Assembly (NCBI RefSeq): GCF_016827595.1
Contig: NZ_JAECMS010000005.1
Location: forward strand, 11,277-75,276
Length of the DNA: 64,000 nt
Direction of reading: 5' to 3'
From: Luteirhabdus pelagi
GTDB lineage: Bacteria > Bacteroidota > Bacteroidia > Flavobacteriales > Flavobacteriaceae
Shown here: positions 26,200 through 33,796 of the stretch, piece after piece
Layout: the number at the start of each line of letters is the position of its first letter
How positions within the stretch are numbered: position 1 is the stretch's first letter
The notes under the pieces: generated by a model
Seen by the model: only the letters and a program-made list of their open reading frames with translations
The model's database searches: none
What the model was told of the DNA's origin: nothing
Program-made: the position numbers and the translations under genes

Positions 26200-26856
26200 A
26201 TGAAACTATTTTTAATTATGCTACTACTTTTCTTCTGCAATCTAGCAAATGGACAAAATTTCACATCTTATTTTGAACCTGAGCTTGAATTAGAATATAC
26301 AATCACATCTCGATATTCGCATAGTTTCGGGGTCGAGAACAGAAATTATCTATATGATAAGCAAACCTTGAATTACATTGTAAAACAGATCGACGTTTCA
26401 CATTTTTCAAATTTCAGTTTTGGTAATAACGCAATAGGATTAGGAATACAATATCGGTTCGAAGAGAGTTTTGATTCAACAGAAGAAAACGAATTACGCC
26501 TGATGCAAGAATATGAGTGGAAAAACGAGGACTTAAATATAAAAATTGAAAATCGATTGCGAACAGAGCAGCGTTTTTACGCCTCAACCGTAAAACATAG
26601 GTTAAGGTACGAATTGGGGCTTGAGTTTCCATTTACATCAAAAAACAAATCTTTTTTAAAAACCGAGACCGAAAGTCTTTTTGAAATTGCCCATACCCAA
26701 AAACCAGAATTTGAACAGCGATTGGCAGTTCTTTACGGTTTTAATTTTTATGAAGGAATTGAAATAGAAACAGGAGCAGAATACAGAATTGCAAATTATA
26801 CTCAAGATTTTGGGCATGAGTTGTTTGTGGTAGTGGGGATCAATAAAAAGATATAA
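26200..26856 (+). CDS. Probable outer-membrane beta-barrel protein (DUF2490-like)
   Basis: 218-residue exported protein with signal peptide MKLFLIMLLLFFCNLANGQ. Alternating hydrophobic and polar strands are rich in YR/FE pairs: NYIVKQIDVSHFSNFSFGNNAIGLGIQYRFEESF, LRLMQEYEWKNEDLNIKIENRLRTEQRFY and EGIEIETGAEYRIANYTQDFGHELFVVVGINKKI. The pattern and the family-like LRTEQRF motif suggest a DUF2490-type outer membrane barrel. No function is known. It is separated from the gene before by a terminator and from the sigma-54 module after by 235 bp in which I see nothing definite. Confidence 0.7.
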   Translation: MKLFLIMLLLFFCNLANGQNFTSYFEPELELEYTITSRYSHSFGVENRNYLYDKQTLNYIVKQIDVSHFSNFSFGNNAIGLGIQYRFEESFDSTEENELRLMQEYEWKNEDLNIKIENRLRTEQRFYASTVKHRLRYELGLEFPFTSKNKSFLKTETESLFEIAHTQKPEFEQRLAVLYGFNFYEGIEIETGAEYRIANYTQDFGHELFVVVGINKKI

Positions 26857-27091
26857 TTAAAAGGCCAAAGCTAGAGACTGCTTAGTAATTGGGATTTCTA
26901 ATGCGAAAATACAGTTTAATATTCTAATCATCAGCGTTCTTGCGAGTCAATTTTGCATAATCATTAATTTGTGATTATAGTAAATTTGTAAAACAGAAAT
27001 ACAACATTTCTCGATTAGCCCACATTTATTGTATGTTTATTTCAAGAACATTTATCAAAAGTTTATTGAGATTTGCAAAAAAATATAAGAA

Positions 27092-28171
27092 ATGGATACT
27101 ACTGAGGACATACTAAGAGAACGGATCAAAGAACTTACCTGTCTCTATGAGATATCCTCTATTATCGTAAACACCAATGTAGGACAAATGCAGGAAACGT
27201 TAAAGGCTATTTCCAAAAGCTTGAAAAAAGGGTTTCAGTTTCCAGAGCAAACCGAGGTTTCCATAAAGACCCCTATTCGTAGTTTTAAGACTGGAACTAT
27301 TAACAAATCACTTACTATCGCATCAGAAATAAATGTTTTCAATAAAGCTGAAGGCGCGATAACGGTTTCCTTAAAAAACGAGAAATGTACTTTTTTAAAG
27401 GAGGAGAAACAGTTATTGGACAGTGTGGCCTTGAAGATAGGCAATTTGCTGGAGCGTATAGAGATACAACGAAATGAAACTTCATTGAGGCGTCAGATGG
27501 AACAAGCGGATCGACTTTCAATATTAGGAGAAATCACTGCTGGTATTGCCCACGAGCTCAACACACCGCTAGCCAATATACTAGGTTTTGCTGAGTTGGT
27601 AAAAGATAACCTGAGAACCGACCAGCTAGCCAATGAGGATCTGGATAAAATTATCGACAATGCTATATTCTCAAGGGAAGTAGTCAAAAAACTGATGTTC
27701 TTTGCGTGTGAGATGCCACAAGAAAGAAAAGTAGTGAACTTGGTAGAAAGTATCCAAAGTTCCTTAACGTTGCTCGATGCATCCTTTAAAAAAGCGAATG
27801 TAAAATATGAGGTTATTGCGGAAGATAATTTGATACAATTGAAAGCAGATCCCATCCAGCTCACTCAGATTATATTCAACTTAATCATTAACGCCATTTA
27901 TTTTTCACCCGAAAACAGTACGGTAACCATTACAGCATCACAGTCCGATAAAAACGGTATGTTTACGGTAAGCGATGAAGGTCCAGGACTTTCAGAAGAA
28001 GCCCTTGAAAAAGTGTTTCAACCCTTCTTTACCACAAAACCAACGGGTGATGGTTCCGGTCTAGGATTAAGCGTTGTACACGGAATAGTAGCTAGCCATA
28101 AAGGAGTTATTACGGCTAAAAATAAAACAGGCAATGGTGCTACATTTATGGTAAAACTCCCTAAAACTTGA
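27092..28171 (+). CDS. Soluble NtrB-like sensor histidine kinase
   Basis: 359-residue kinase with no transmembrane segment. The N-terminal ~130 residues look GAF-like (RIKELTCLYEISSIIVN..., GAITVSLK..., FLKEEKQLLDSVALKIGNLLERIE). The phosphoacceptor motif is LGEITAGIAHELNTPLANILGFAEL with His ~154. The ATPase motifs are N (IIFNLIINAIYFSPE), G1 (SDEGPGLSEE), F (FFTTKPTGDG) and G2 (SGLGLSVVHGI). This H-box type typically pairs with sigma-54 activators, and its partner follows 15 bp downstream. A cytosolic signal is likely, perhaps nitrogen, redox or energy status (inference from the downstream operon). Confidence 0.93.
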   Translation: MDTTEDILRERIKELTCLYEISSIIVNTNVGQMQETLKAISKSLKKGFQFPEQTEVSIKTPIRSFKTGTINKSLTIASEINVFNKAEGAITVSLKNEKCTFLKEEKQLLDSVALKIGNLLERIEIQRNETSLRRQMEQADRLSILGEITAGIAHELNTPLANILGFAELVKDNLRTDQLANEDLDKIIDNAIFSREVVKKLMFFACEMPQERKVVNLVESIQSSLTLLDASFKKANVKYEVIAEDNLIQLKADPIQLTQIIFNLIINAIYFSPENSTVTITASQSDKNGMFTVSDEGPGLSEEALEKVFQPFFTTKPTGDGSGLGLSVVHGIVASHKGVITAKNKTGNGATFMVKLPKT

Positions 28172-28186
28172 TACTTTTACAATGTT

Positions 28187-29515
28187 ATGCAACTTAAAAA
28201 TGAGAACATATTAATTGTCGATGATGATATTCATATTTTAGAATTGTTACAACGCCATCTACAATCTTGGAACTACCATACCTATAAGGCTATATCAGTA
28301 AAAGAAGCGGTACAAATACTTCGTGATACCAAAATACACCTGTTGATTACCGATTTAAAAATGCCGGAGATTGACGGAACAGAACTTATAAAATTTGTTT
28401 CAGAACATTATCCGCACCTCCCAAAACTGGTCATCACAGGATATCCTTCGGTTCAAGACTCATTGGCCGCAATAAAAGCAGGCGTGGTAGGTTATTTGAC
28501 AAAACCATTCACGAAAGTTGAACTAAAAACAGCAATCGACACCTCCTTAAAAAATACCGATTCAAATACAGAAACTAAGGAATTAGGTAAACAAGAAAAA
28601 GAAAAAAGTTACGGAGACATTATTGGAGTTTCTGATAAGTTAAAGGACGTTATCCAAATTATTGAACGTGTAAAGGATAATAAGGCCACTATATTTATTA
28701 GAGGTGAAAGCGGTACGGGCAAAGAACTTGTGGCGCGCGCCATACACTATCAAGGAAGATTTTCTCGCGCTCCCTTTATTGCAGTAAATTGTGGAGGTAT
28801 TCCTGAAAATTTGTTGGAAGCCGAACTATTTGGATATACCAAGGGAGCATTTACAGGTGCGGAAAAAGACAGAAATGGCTTCTTTCAGGCGGCTAATGGG
28901 GGAACTATTTTTTTAGATGAAATTGGCAACGCCTCAAAGGGTGTTCAATCAAGATTATTGCGTGTTCTACAAGAAAAAGAGGTAGTGAAATTGGGAGCAC
29001 AAAAAGCTGAAAAAATTGACGTCCGGGTAATTGCAGCCACCAACAGCAACCTTAAGGAGATGATTAAGAAGGATACTTTCAGGGAAGATCTATATTATCG
29101 CTTAACTGTGGTTGAAATTAACGTTGCTCCCTTGCGCGAACGTAAAGAAGATATTCCATTACTTACAGAAAAATTTCTTTTTAAATATGGGGTAGAATAT
29201 AAAGATAGGTTCATCAAAATAACCCAAGATGCCGCCGATATCTTACAACGATACGATTGGCCAGGTAATATCAGGGAGTTGGAAAATATCATTCAACGCG
29301 CCGTGATTATGTGCGACAGGATTGTTGAAGTTGACCATTTACCTGAAACACTCAAACATACCATAACATTTCCTAAAGAAGCGCTACTTTCCTTACAGGA
29401 AGTTGAAATACGCCATATAAGAAAGGTATTACGGGCTGTGGACAACAATAAAACAAAAGCTGCTGAAATTTTGGGAATAGATAGAAAAACTATTCGGCAA
29501 AAACTCTCCAACTGA
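28187..29515 (+). CDS. NtrC-type sigma-54-dependent response regulator
   Basis: 442-residue activator in the classic order. The receiver domain covers ~1-120 (IVDDD, Asp56 in LLITDLKMPE, Lys in LTKPF). The AAA+ domain covers ~145-370 with Walker A GESGTGKE, the sigma-54 contact loop GAFTGA (complete, in GYTKGAFTGAEKDR), Walker B FLDEIGNA and the conserved RLLRVLQEKEV. A Fis-type HTH ends the protein (NNKTKAAEILGIDRKTIRQKLSN). Forms with an intact GAFTGA activate RNA polymerase carrying RpoN. A near-consensus sigma-54 promoter lies 138 bp after its stop, so the next operon is its obvious target. Confidence 0.96.
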   Translation: MQLKNENILIVDDDIHILELLQRHLQSWNYHTYKAISVKEAVQILRDTKIHLLITDLKMPEIDGTELIKFVSEHYPHLPKLVITGYPSVQDSLAAIKAGVVGYLTKPFTKVELKTAIDTSLKNTDSNTETKELGKQEKEKSYGDIIGVSDKLKDVIQIIERVKDNKATIFIRGESGTGKELVARAIHYQGRFSRAPFIAVNCGGIPENLLEAELFGYTKGAFTGAEKDRNGFFQAANGGTIFLDEIGNASKGVQSRLLRVLQEKEVVKLGAQKAEKIDVRVIAATNSNLKEMIKKDTFREDLYYRLTVVEINVAPLRERKEDIPLLTEKFLFKYGVEYKDRFIKITQDAADILQRYDWPGNIRELENIIQRAVIMCDRIVEVDHLPETLKHTITFPKEALLSLQEVEIRHIRKVLRAVDNNKTKAAEILGIDRKTIRQKLSN

Positions 29516-29600
29516 ATGCTAACGCAGTGATACTTTTATTCCCAGTCGGGTAATTTTGCCCCGTTTCAATTTTATCCTTTTACAGAACGAAAACTCCCTA

Positions 29601-29621
29601 AACCCTTATTGGATAAGGGTT
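29601..29621. promoter_or_regulatory. Perfect 9-bp inverted repeat upstream of the sigma-54 promoter
   Basis: AACCCTTAT and ATAAGGGTT flank a 3-base loop (TGG). No T run follows, so a terminator role is weak. It sits 32 bp before the sigma-54 -24 element and is a candidate upstream activating sequence for the NtrC-type regulator. Confidence 0.45.
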
Positions 29622-29653
29622 ATTTAGATTATGTCATTTTTTGGCACACCCAC

Positions 29654-29669
29654 TGGCATCTTGATTGCT
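29654..29669 (+). promoter_or_regulatory. Sigma-54 (-24/-12) promoter
   Basis: TGGCATCTTGATTGCT fits the consensus TGGCAYRNNNNTTGCW at every defined position except R. The invariant GG and GC are present with the correct 10-bp spacing. Transcription would begin near 29680, about 25 bases before the small Cys protein gene. Confidence 0.75.
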
Positions 29670-29703
29670 TTACACAGAACAAATAAAAATTTTGTAAAGC
29701 GCA

Positions 29704-29889
29704 ATGAATCCAAATCCATTTAATCTATGCCCAAGTTGTTTGTTTAGTACAACTTGTGTGCTTACAAACCAGAAACATACAGTCTGGTCTTGTAGCGAAT
29801 ACGAAGAACGTAAAGAAGATTCTTCAATCAATATTAAACCTACACCCATTCAGGAAAGCAAAAAAGAGCCTGAGATGGCATTAGTCTAA
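29704..29889 (+). CDS. Small Cys-motif protein (61 aa)
   Basis: 61-residue protein starting MNPNPFNLCPSCLFSTTCVL. Cysteines at 9, 12, 18 and 30 (C-x2-C-x5-C-x11-C) could hold zinc or an iron-sulfur cluster. The tail is charged and likely disordered. It is the first gene after the sigma-54 promoter and is spaced 12 bp from the next small gene. I do not recognise a family; coding is supported by the cysteine pattern and operon position. A ferredoxin-like redox, zinc-ribbon or regulatory peptide role is possible but not shown. Confidence 0.65.
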   Translation: MNPNPFNLCPSCLFSTTCVLTNQKHTVWSCSEYEERKEDSSINIKPTPIQESKKEPEMALV

Positions 29890-29901
29890 TTCTTCAATAA
29901 A

Positions 29902-30030
29902 ATGAAAATGATTTTTAACGCATTAATAGCTGCAATTACAGCTAAAACGATTAGAAAACAGAAAAGGATGCCAAGCTATATCGTGACAAAATATCACGAA
30001 AGAAGCATTGCAAATCGACTTTTCAAGTAA
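29902..30030 (+). CDS. Small basic peptide (42 aa)
   Basis: ATG 29902 reads MKMIFNALIAAITAKTIRKQ and then basic residues, ending HERSIANRLFK-stop. It has a short hydrophobic N-terminal helix, a strongly basic remainder and no known family. It lies 12 bp after the Cys peptide and 29 bp before gdhA on the same strand. This continuous spacing is the main support for coding. Confidence 0.5.
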   Translation: MKMIFNALIAAITAKTIRKQKRMPSYIVTKYHERSIANRLFK

Positions 30031-30059
30031 TAAAATATCAGTCAATTTAGATAACAATT

Positions 30060-31364
30060 ATGACAACAATAACAGCAGAATTGAATAATAAAAAAAAGAA
30101 AGTTCCTGTAAAAGGTATGATGGATAACGTGATGCAGCAATTTCATAGTGCTGCAGATCACATTGAACTTCACCCCAATATCAGAAAGATATTGAGTATA
30201 ACTAACAATGAGATAATCGTGAATTTTCCAGTAAAAATGGATAATGGGGAGGTTGAAATCTTTACGGGCTACCGTGTGCAACACAACAATGCACTGGGAC
30301 CTTATAAAGGCGGACTTCGTTACCATCCAACGGTTGATATTGATGCAGCTAGAGCGCTGGCAATGTGGATGACGTGGAAAACCTCTTTAGCAGGATTGCC
30401 TTATGGTGGTGGAAAAGGTGGAATCCAATTGGATCCTTCTAAATATTCTGAAAATGAATTGGAGCGCATCACCCGCCGCTTCACCTTTGCCTTAGCTGAC
30501 AATATTGGCCCAGAGCACGATATACCAGCTCCAGACGTAAATACAAATAGCCAAACAATGGCTTGGATAGCCGATACGTATATGAGTACAAGGCCACCGG
30601 CAGAGCGCACTGCAAATCAACACGTGGTAACTGGCAAGCCTGATGGAAGCGGAGGACTCGAAGGAAGAGATCGTGCCACAGGATATGGAGTATTCCTAAA
30701 TATCAAATTCTGGGCAGAAAAAAATAATGAAACCTTAATGGGTAAAAAGTTTATCGTTCAAGGATTTGGGAACGTAGGCTACTGGGCGTCGCATTTCCTT
30801 GAAAAAGAAGGAGCAAAATTGGTAGCCGTACAAGATGCCTTTGGTAGTATTAGAAGTACAAATGGCATTAAAGTCGAAGATCTCTTCAATTATTCAAAAG
30901 CAAATAATGGAAGCATCTCAGGATTTCCTGAAGCTTTTGACCTTGACAATGAAAAGTTCTTTACCACAGAGTGTGATATCTGTATTCCAGCAGCGCTCGG
31001 AAACCAAATAACAAAAGAAAATGCCCCTAAAATCAAAGCCCGTCTAATTGCCGAAGGTGCCAATGGTCCAACCAATGTAGACGGAGAAAAAGTTTTGTTA
31101 GAAAAAGGCATCACTATTATTCCTGACATTCTTTGCAACTCAGGAGGTGTTGTTGGCAGTTATTTTGAATGGTTGCAGAACCGTAATGGTGAGCTCTGGC
31201 AACTGGACGAAGTAATGGCAAAACTCGACAAAAAATTGCGTGAGTCATTCAACAAGGTTTATGAATATTCTCAAAAAGAAGGAATGGACCTTAGAACAGC
31301 CGCATATTGCCTTGCAATCAAGAGAATAGAAAAAGCCTACATACAACGCGGGATTTTCCCTTGA
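30060..31364 (+). CDS. gdhA: Glutamate dehydrogenase (Glu/Leu/Phe/Val dehydrogenase family)
   Basis: 434-residue cytosolic enzyme interconverting glutamate and 2-oxoglutarate plus ammonia. Family motifs are GPYKGGLRYHP (substrate Lys), AGLPYGGGKGGI (catalytic Lys region), PAPDVNTNSQTMAWI (catalytic Asp) and the Rossmann motif VQGFGNVGYWAS near residue 236. The length is close to the ~420-430 residues of the shorter hexameric type. NAD versus NADP preference cannot be read safely. It is third in the sigma-54-controlled operon, giving the module a nitrogen or redox-balance flavour; it may be a second copy beside a core gdhA elsewhere (not visible). Confidence 0.95.
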   Translation: MTTITAELNNKKKKVPVKGMMDNVMQQFHSAADHIELHPNIRKILSITNNEIIVNFPVKMDNGEVEIFTGYRVQHNNALGPYKGGLRYHPTVDIDAARALAMWMTWKTSLAGLPYGGGKGGIQLDPSKYSENELERITRRFTFALADNIGPEHDIPAPDVNTNSQTMAWIADTYMSTRPPAERTANQHVVTGKPDGSGGLEGRDRATGYGVFLNIKFWAEKNNETLMGKKFIVQGFGNVGYWASHFLEKEGAKLVAVQDAFGSIRSTNGIKVEDLFNYSKANNGSISGFPEAFDLDNEKFFTTECDICIPAALGNQITKENAPKIKARLIAEGANGPTNVDGEKVLLEKGITIIPDILCNSGGVVGSYFEWLQNRNGELWQLDEVMAKLDKKLRESFNKVYEYSQKEGMDLRTAAYCLAIKRIEKAYIQRGIFP

Positions 31365-31390
31365 TTTATGAACGTCAAAAAATTGAAGAT

Positions 31391-31810
31391 ATGAAATACG
31401 GAAGTTTAATACTGGAAAAAAAAGAGTATGTGTATTTAAAACGAATACTCAATATCTCGGGATATGCTGAGGATTTCGAGACACAGAAATCGCTGCAACG
31501 CTTGGGTGAAGAGTTGAAGACTGCGCAAATCGTGAACGAGGATGAATTGCCCATAGACGTCATCCGCTTTAATAGCAAAATCGTGGTCTATTCAGAGAGT
31601 GGCTGGGAACAAGCGATTCAATTGGTCGCCCCAGCAGACAAAGATGCCAAACAAGATAAGATCTCTATTCTCACACCAATGGGCGCAGCACTATTCGGTT
31701 ATTCTGAAGGGGATACCATAGAATGGGATTTTCCTTCCGGAAAACAAAGAATCAAAATTGTGGCTGTAATCCAAGATAATTCGAAGAAAAAGATTGAAGT
31801 CCCTATATAA
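31391..31810 (+). CDS. GreA/GreB C-terminal domain (Rnk-like) protein
   Basis: 139 residues from ATG 31391 (MKYGSLILEKKEYVYLKR); longer frames reach back into gdhA and are unlikely. The C-terminal ~80 residues match the GreA/GreB FKBP-like domain: LPIDVIRFNSKIVVYSESGWEQAIQLVAP and ISILTPMGAALFGYSEGDTIEWDFPSGKQRIKIV. The N-terminal ~50 residues are a short helical segment rather than the long Gre coiled coil, as in Rnk. These proteins bind RNA polymerase and modulate elongation or nucleotide-related regulation. It is fourth in the sigma-54 operon, 26 bp after gdhA. Confidence 0.85.
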   Translation: MKYGSLILEKKEYVYLKRILNISGYAEDFETQKSLQRLGEELKTAQIVNEDELPIDVIRFNSKIVVYSESGWEQAIQLVAPADKDAKQDKISILTPMGAALFGYSEGDTIEWDFPSGKQRIKIVAVIQDNSKKKIEVPI

Positions 31811-31820
31811 AAACCTAAAA

Positions 31821-32237
31821 ATGGAAGCTTTAAAAAAAGAAATTTTTGAACACGATTCAGATGTGGATGTGACACATAAAATCAACACCATCGAACTGGA
31901 TAACTGGATTAACCACCTTCAATACGTCAAAAAGGAATTGAAAAATTTAATTGGCCTATGTGGGAAAGAGCTGAACCAACGGGTAGAAGTGAAAACTATG
32001 CTCCAACAGTTTCAGAAAAAAGATGTTGAAAATGATACAATGCTTAGTGCATTACAAAAGTATATGAACTCTAGGGCACACATTATAGAGTGCGAAGATA
32101 CCCAATGCGATATGGCTTATATCACGGAGCACGAATCGTATAGGAGAAGCTATCTGTATCATTTAGATAAGTATAGAAGACTTAAGGACGAGTTTTTCAG
32201 TAAAGTCCAAGGCAACTTGTTGCACATTTCGCAATAA
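31821..32237 (+). CDS. Helical hypothetical protein, 138 aa
   Basis: I do not recognise this gene. The start is ATG 31821, 10 bp after the Rnk-like stop (an upstream in-frame ATG lies inside that gene). The protein is almost entirely charged, amphipathic alpha-helix: KINTIELDNWINHLQYVKKELKNLIGLCGKELNQRVEVK and YRRSYLYHLDKYRRLKDEFFSKVQGNLLHI. It has a few cysteines and no signal peptide or membrane segment. It appears related in layout to the next gene (shared IEL-x2-WI-x2-L-x6-E pattern). A coiled-coil or hemerythrin-like helical bundle is possible. It is part of the sigma-54 operon. Confidence 0.6.
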   Translation: MEALKKEIFEHDSDVDVTHKINTIELDNWINHLQYVKKELKNLIGLCGKELNQRVEVKTMLQQFQKKDVENDTMLSALQKYMNSRAHIIECEDTQCDMAYITEHESYRRSYLYHLDKYRRLKDEFFSKVQGNLLHISQ

Positions 32238-32246
32238 ACAATTCTT

Positions 32247-32636
32247 TTGGAAGTCGCACTACCATATAGAATTGATGCACAACGAAGGCTTTGCATTAAA
32301 AAGGATCTTATTGAACTGAGTGGATGGATAGACGTGCTCGCTCAGATAAACGAAGAGATTGATTCTTTAAAAATTATTGAAAAGCAACTCATTAAAGATT
32401 CCGCAACAAATTCATTCCTTGTAGGGATACGAAGAAAAAACACGCTTGTAATGGGTGTATTGTGCAATTATGAAAAAGAGCTAAATACCGAATATGAATA
32501 TGGTAAAAAAGAGTATAACGTACAACGGGCAAAGGAACACGAAAAGAAACGAACAGTATTCAACGAACTAATGAATGAATTTACAACCATTAAAAAGAAA
32601 ATATATCACCAATTATCTAAATACGAACGTAAATAA
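32247..32636 (+). CDS. Helical hypothetical protein with TTG start, 129 aa
   Basis: I do not recognise this gene. It begins with TTG at 32247 (MEVALPYRIDAQRR...), 9 bp after the previous stop; no in-frame ATG occurs until about residue 70, so the TTG start is needed. The sequence is highly charged and helical: KKDLIELSGWIDVLAQINEEIDSLKIIEKQL, then EYEYGKKEYNVQRAKEHEKKRTVFNELMNEFTTIKKKIYHQLSKYERK. It has no membrane segments. Its layout parallels the previous protein, suggesting old paralogues. Confidence 0.6.
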   Translation: MEVALPYRIDAQRRLCIKKDLIELSGWIDVLAQINEEIDSLKIIEKQLIKDSATNSFLVGIRRKNTLVMGVLCNYEKELNTEYEYGKKEYNVQRAKEHEKKRTVFNELMNEFTTIKKKIYHQLSKYERK

Positions 32637-32647
32637 AACCCTTTCAA

Positions 32648-33487
32648 ATGAAAAAAGTACTGATTCCTGTTAACGTTAAAAACAACAGCTATGAAGCCGT
32701 GGACAACATTGTACATTTCTTCAAGAAAGAGCCATGTGAATTCTATTTTCTTAACACCTATTATTACGATATAAATGGGTTGAACGCTATTGACCTGTTG
32801 CACGCAGATGACGAATATTTTGAGAAACCGAAACGGGAGTCCGAAAATAAGCTAGGCCAAGTTATTGACAAGTTCATATGCAATAACAGAAATGACAAAC
32901 ATAGATTCAATGCCATTTCGAAATGTTCCGATCTAGTAATTGCTATAAAGAGTATTGTGAAAGAGTTGGGTATTGATTTGGTGGTGCTTTCGGGAAGCGA
33001 AGAACAATCAGATCGCAACCGATACGGGCGAAACACAAAAAGAATCATCGAAACCATACGAGAATGCCCTGTAATCATTATCCCCGCTGCCGTAAATTTC
33101 GAAAAGAAACCAAAGTTCGTTTTGGTTTCAAATTTTGAAGTTGACCTACCTAAAGCCGAACTCGAGAACTGGTATGACTTAGTTAGAATAACAAAAGGGA
33201 GTATAAAAATAGTATCTTTTTCGAGCAAGAACGAACTTAGTGAACTCCAAAAAGTAAATCAAGATAAAGTCCGTTTTCAGCTGGAGATGCTTTCCGAGAA
33301 TCCAATCAAGGTAGTATATATTGAAAATGCTCCAGCACTAAAGGATTTTGCCCACTACCATTCAGATTATATCGTATGCCTTATGGACCGCAAGCCAAAC
33401 TTTTGGAGAAAATGGGGTATTTCACACTCTCAACTGATTAATATAGGTCCGTTGCACAGCACCCCCGTAATGGCTCTACACAGGTAA
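32648..33487 (+). CDS. Universal stress protein UspA family, two-domain form
   Basis: 279-residue protein with two tandem Usp folds. The first half starts MKKVLIPVNVKNNSYEAVDNIVHFFKKE and contains LVIAIKSIVKELGIDLVVLSGSE...RNTKRIIETIRECPVIIIPAA, with partial ATP-binding loop features. The second half (PKFVLVSNFEVDLPKAELENWYDLVRITKGSIKIVSFSS...) is more degenerate. Usp proteins are induced by energy and redox stress. It is seventh in the operon started by the sigma-54 promoter, 11 bp after the preceding gene. Confidence 0.88.
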   Translation: MKKVLIPVNVKNNSYEAVDNIVHFFKKEPCEFYFLNTYYYDINGLNAIDLLHADDEYFEKPKRESENKLGQVIDKFICNNRNDKHRFNAISKCSDLVIAIKSIVKELGIDLVVLSGSEEQSDRNRYGRNTKRIIETIRECPVIIIPAAVNFEKKPKFVLVSNFEVDLPKAELENWYDLVRITKGSIKIVSFSSKNELSELQKVNQDKVRFQLEMLSENPIKVVYIENAPALKDFAHYHSDYIVCLMDRKPNFWRKWGISHSQLINIGPLHSTPVMALHR

Positions 33488-33489
33488 AT

Positions 33490-33591
33490 ATGAAAGAAAT
33501 GAGTAACAGAACTTTCTATATAGTTGCCGCGCTAATTGGCTTTTTCACCATTGCTATCCTAAGTTGGTTAGTGCCGGCACCTATTTTTTGA
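33490..33591 (+). CDS. Tiny single-pass membrane peptide (33 aa)
   Basis: ATG 33490 reads MKEMSNRTFYIVAALIGFFT, continues hydrophobically and ends LVPAPIF-stop. One transmembrane helix covers about residues 9-27. It starts 2 bp after the UspA stop and is probably the last gene of the sigma-54 operon. No family is recognised. Confidence 0.5.
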   Translation: MKEMSNRTFYIVAALIGFFTIAILSWLVPAPIF

Positions 33592-33600
33592 AAACCATAG

Positions 33601-33796
33601 ATGAAACCATCAAACGAATTGTCGCGGAAAGCGAAGGATTTTCTAGACGTTAAAATGATGACGACGAGTCATCGAGTAGCCCCTACAAGAAATCGAGGAT
33701 GGCTTTCATTGCCTCGGTGTGCGTCTTGAAGTGCATCCTACCAAATTACTGAAACCGTTTAGCAGTTTTCCGATTGAACCGGATGGTGATGAATGA
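33601..33796 (+). pseudogene. Possible frameshifted small gene
   Basis: ATG 33601 opens MKPSNELSRKAKDFLDVKMM and continues to SHRVA before a C4 run at 33680-33683. Deleting one C would join it to LQEIEDGFHCLGVRLEVHPT...SSFPIEPDGDE-stop (33683-33796), giving a sensible 64-residue soluble protein. As it stands the first frame ends at 33732. It could be a decayed gene, a sequencing error or coincidence. Confidence 0.3.

Noticed and set aside
29641-29658. TGGCAC...TGGCA as the sigma-54 promoter
   Set aside because: The GG-to-GC spacing is 11 bp rather than 10; the overlapping element at 29654-29669 fits the consensus with correct spacing.
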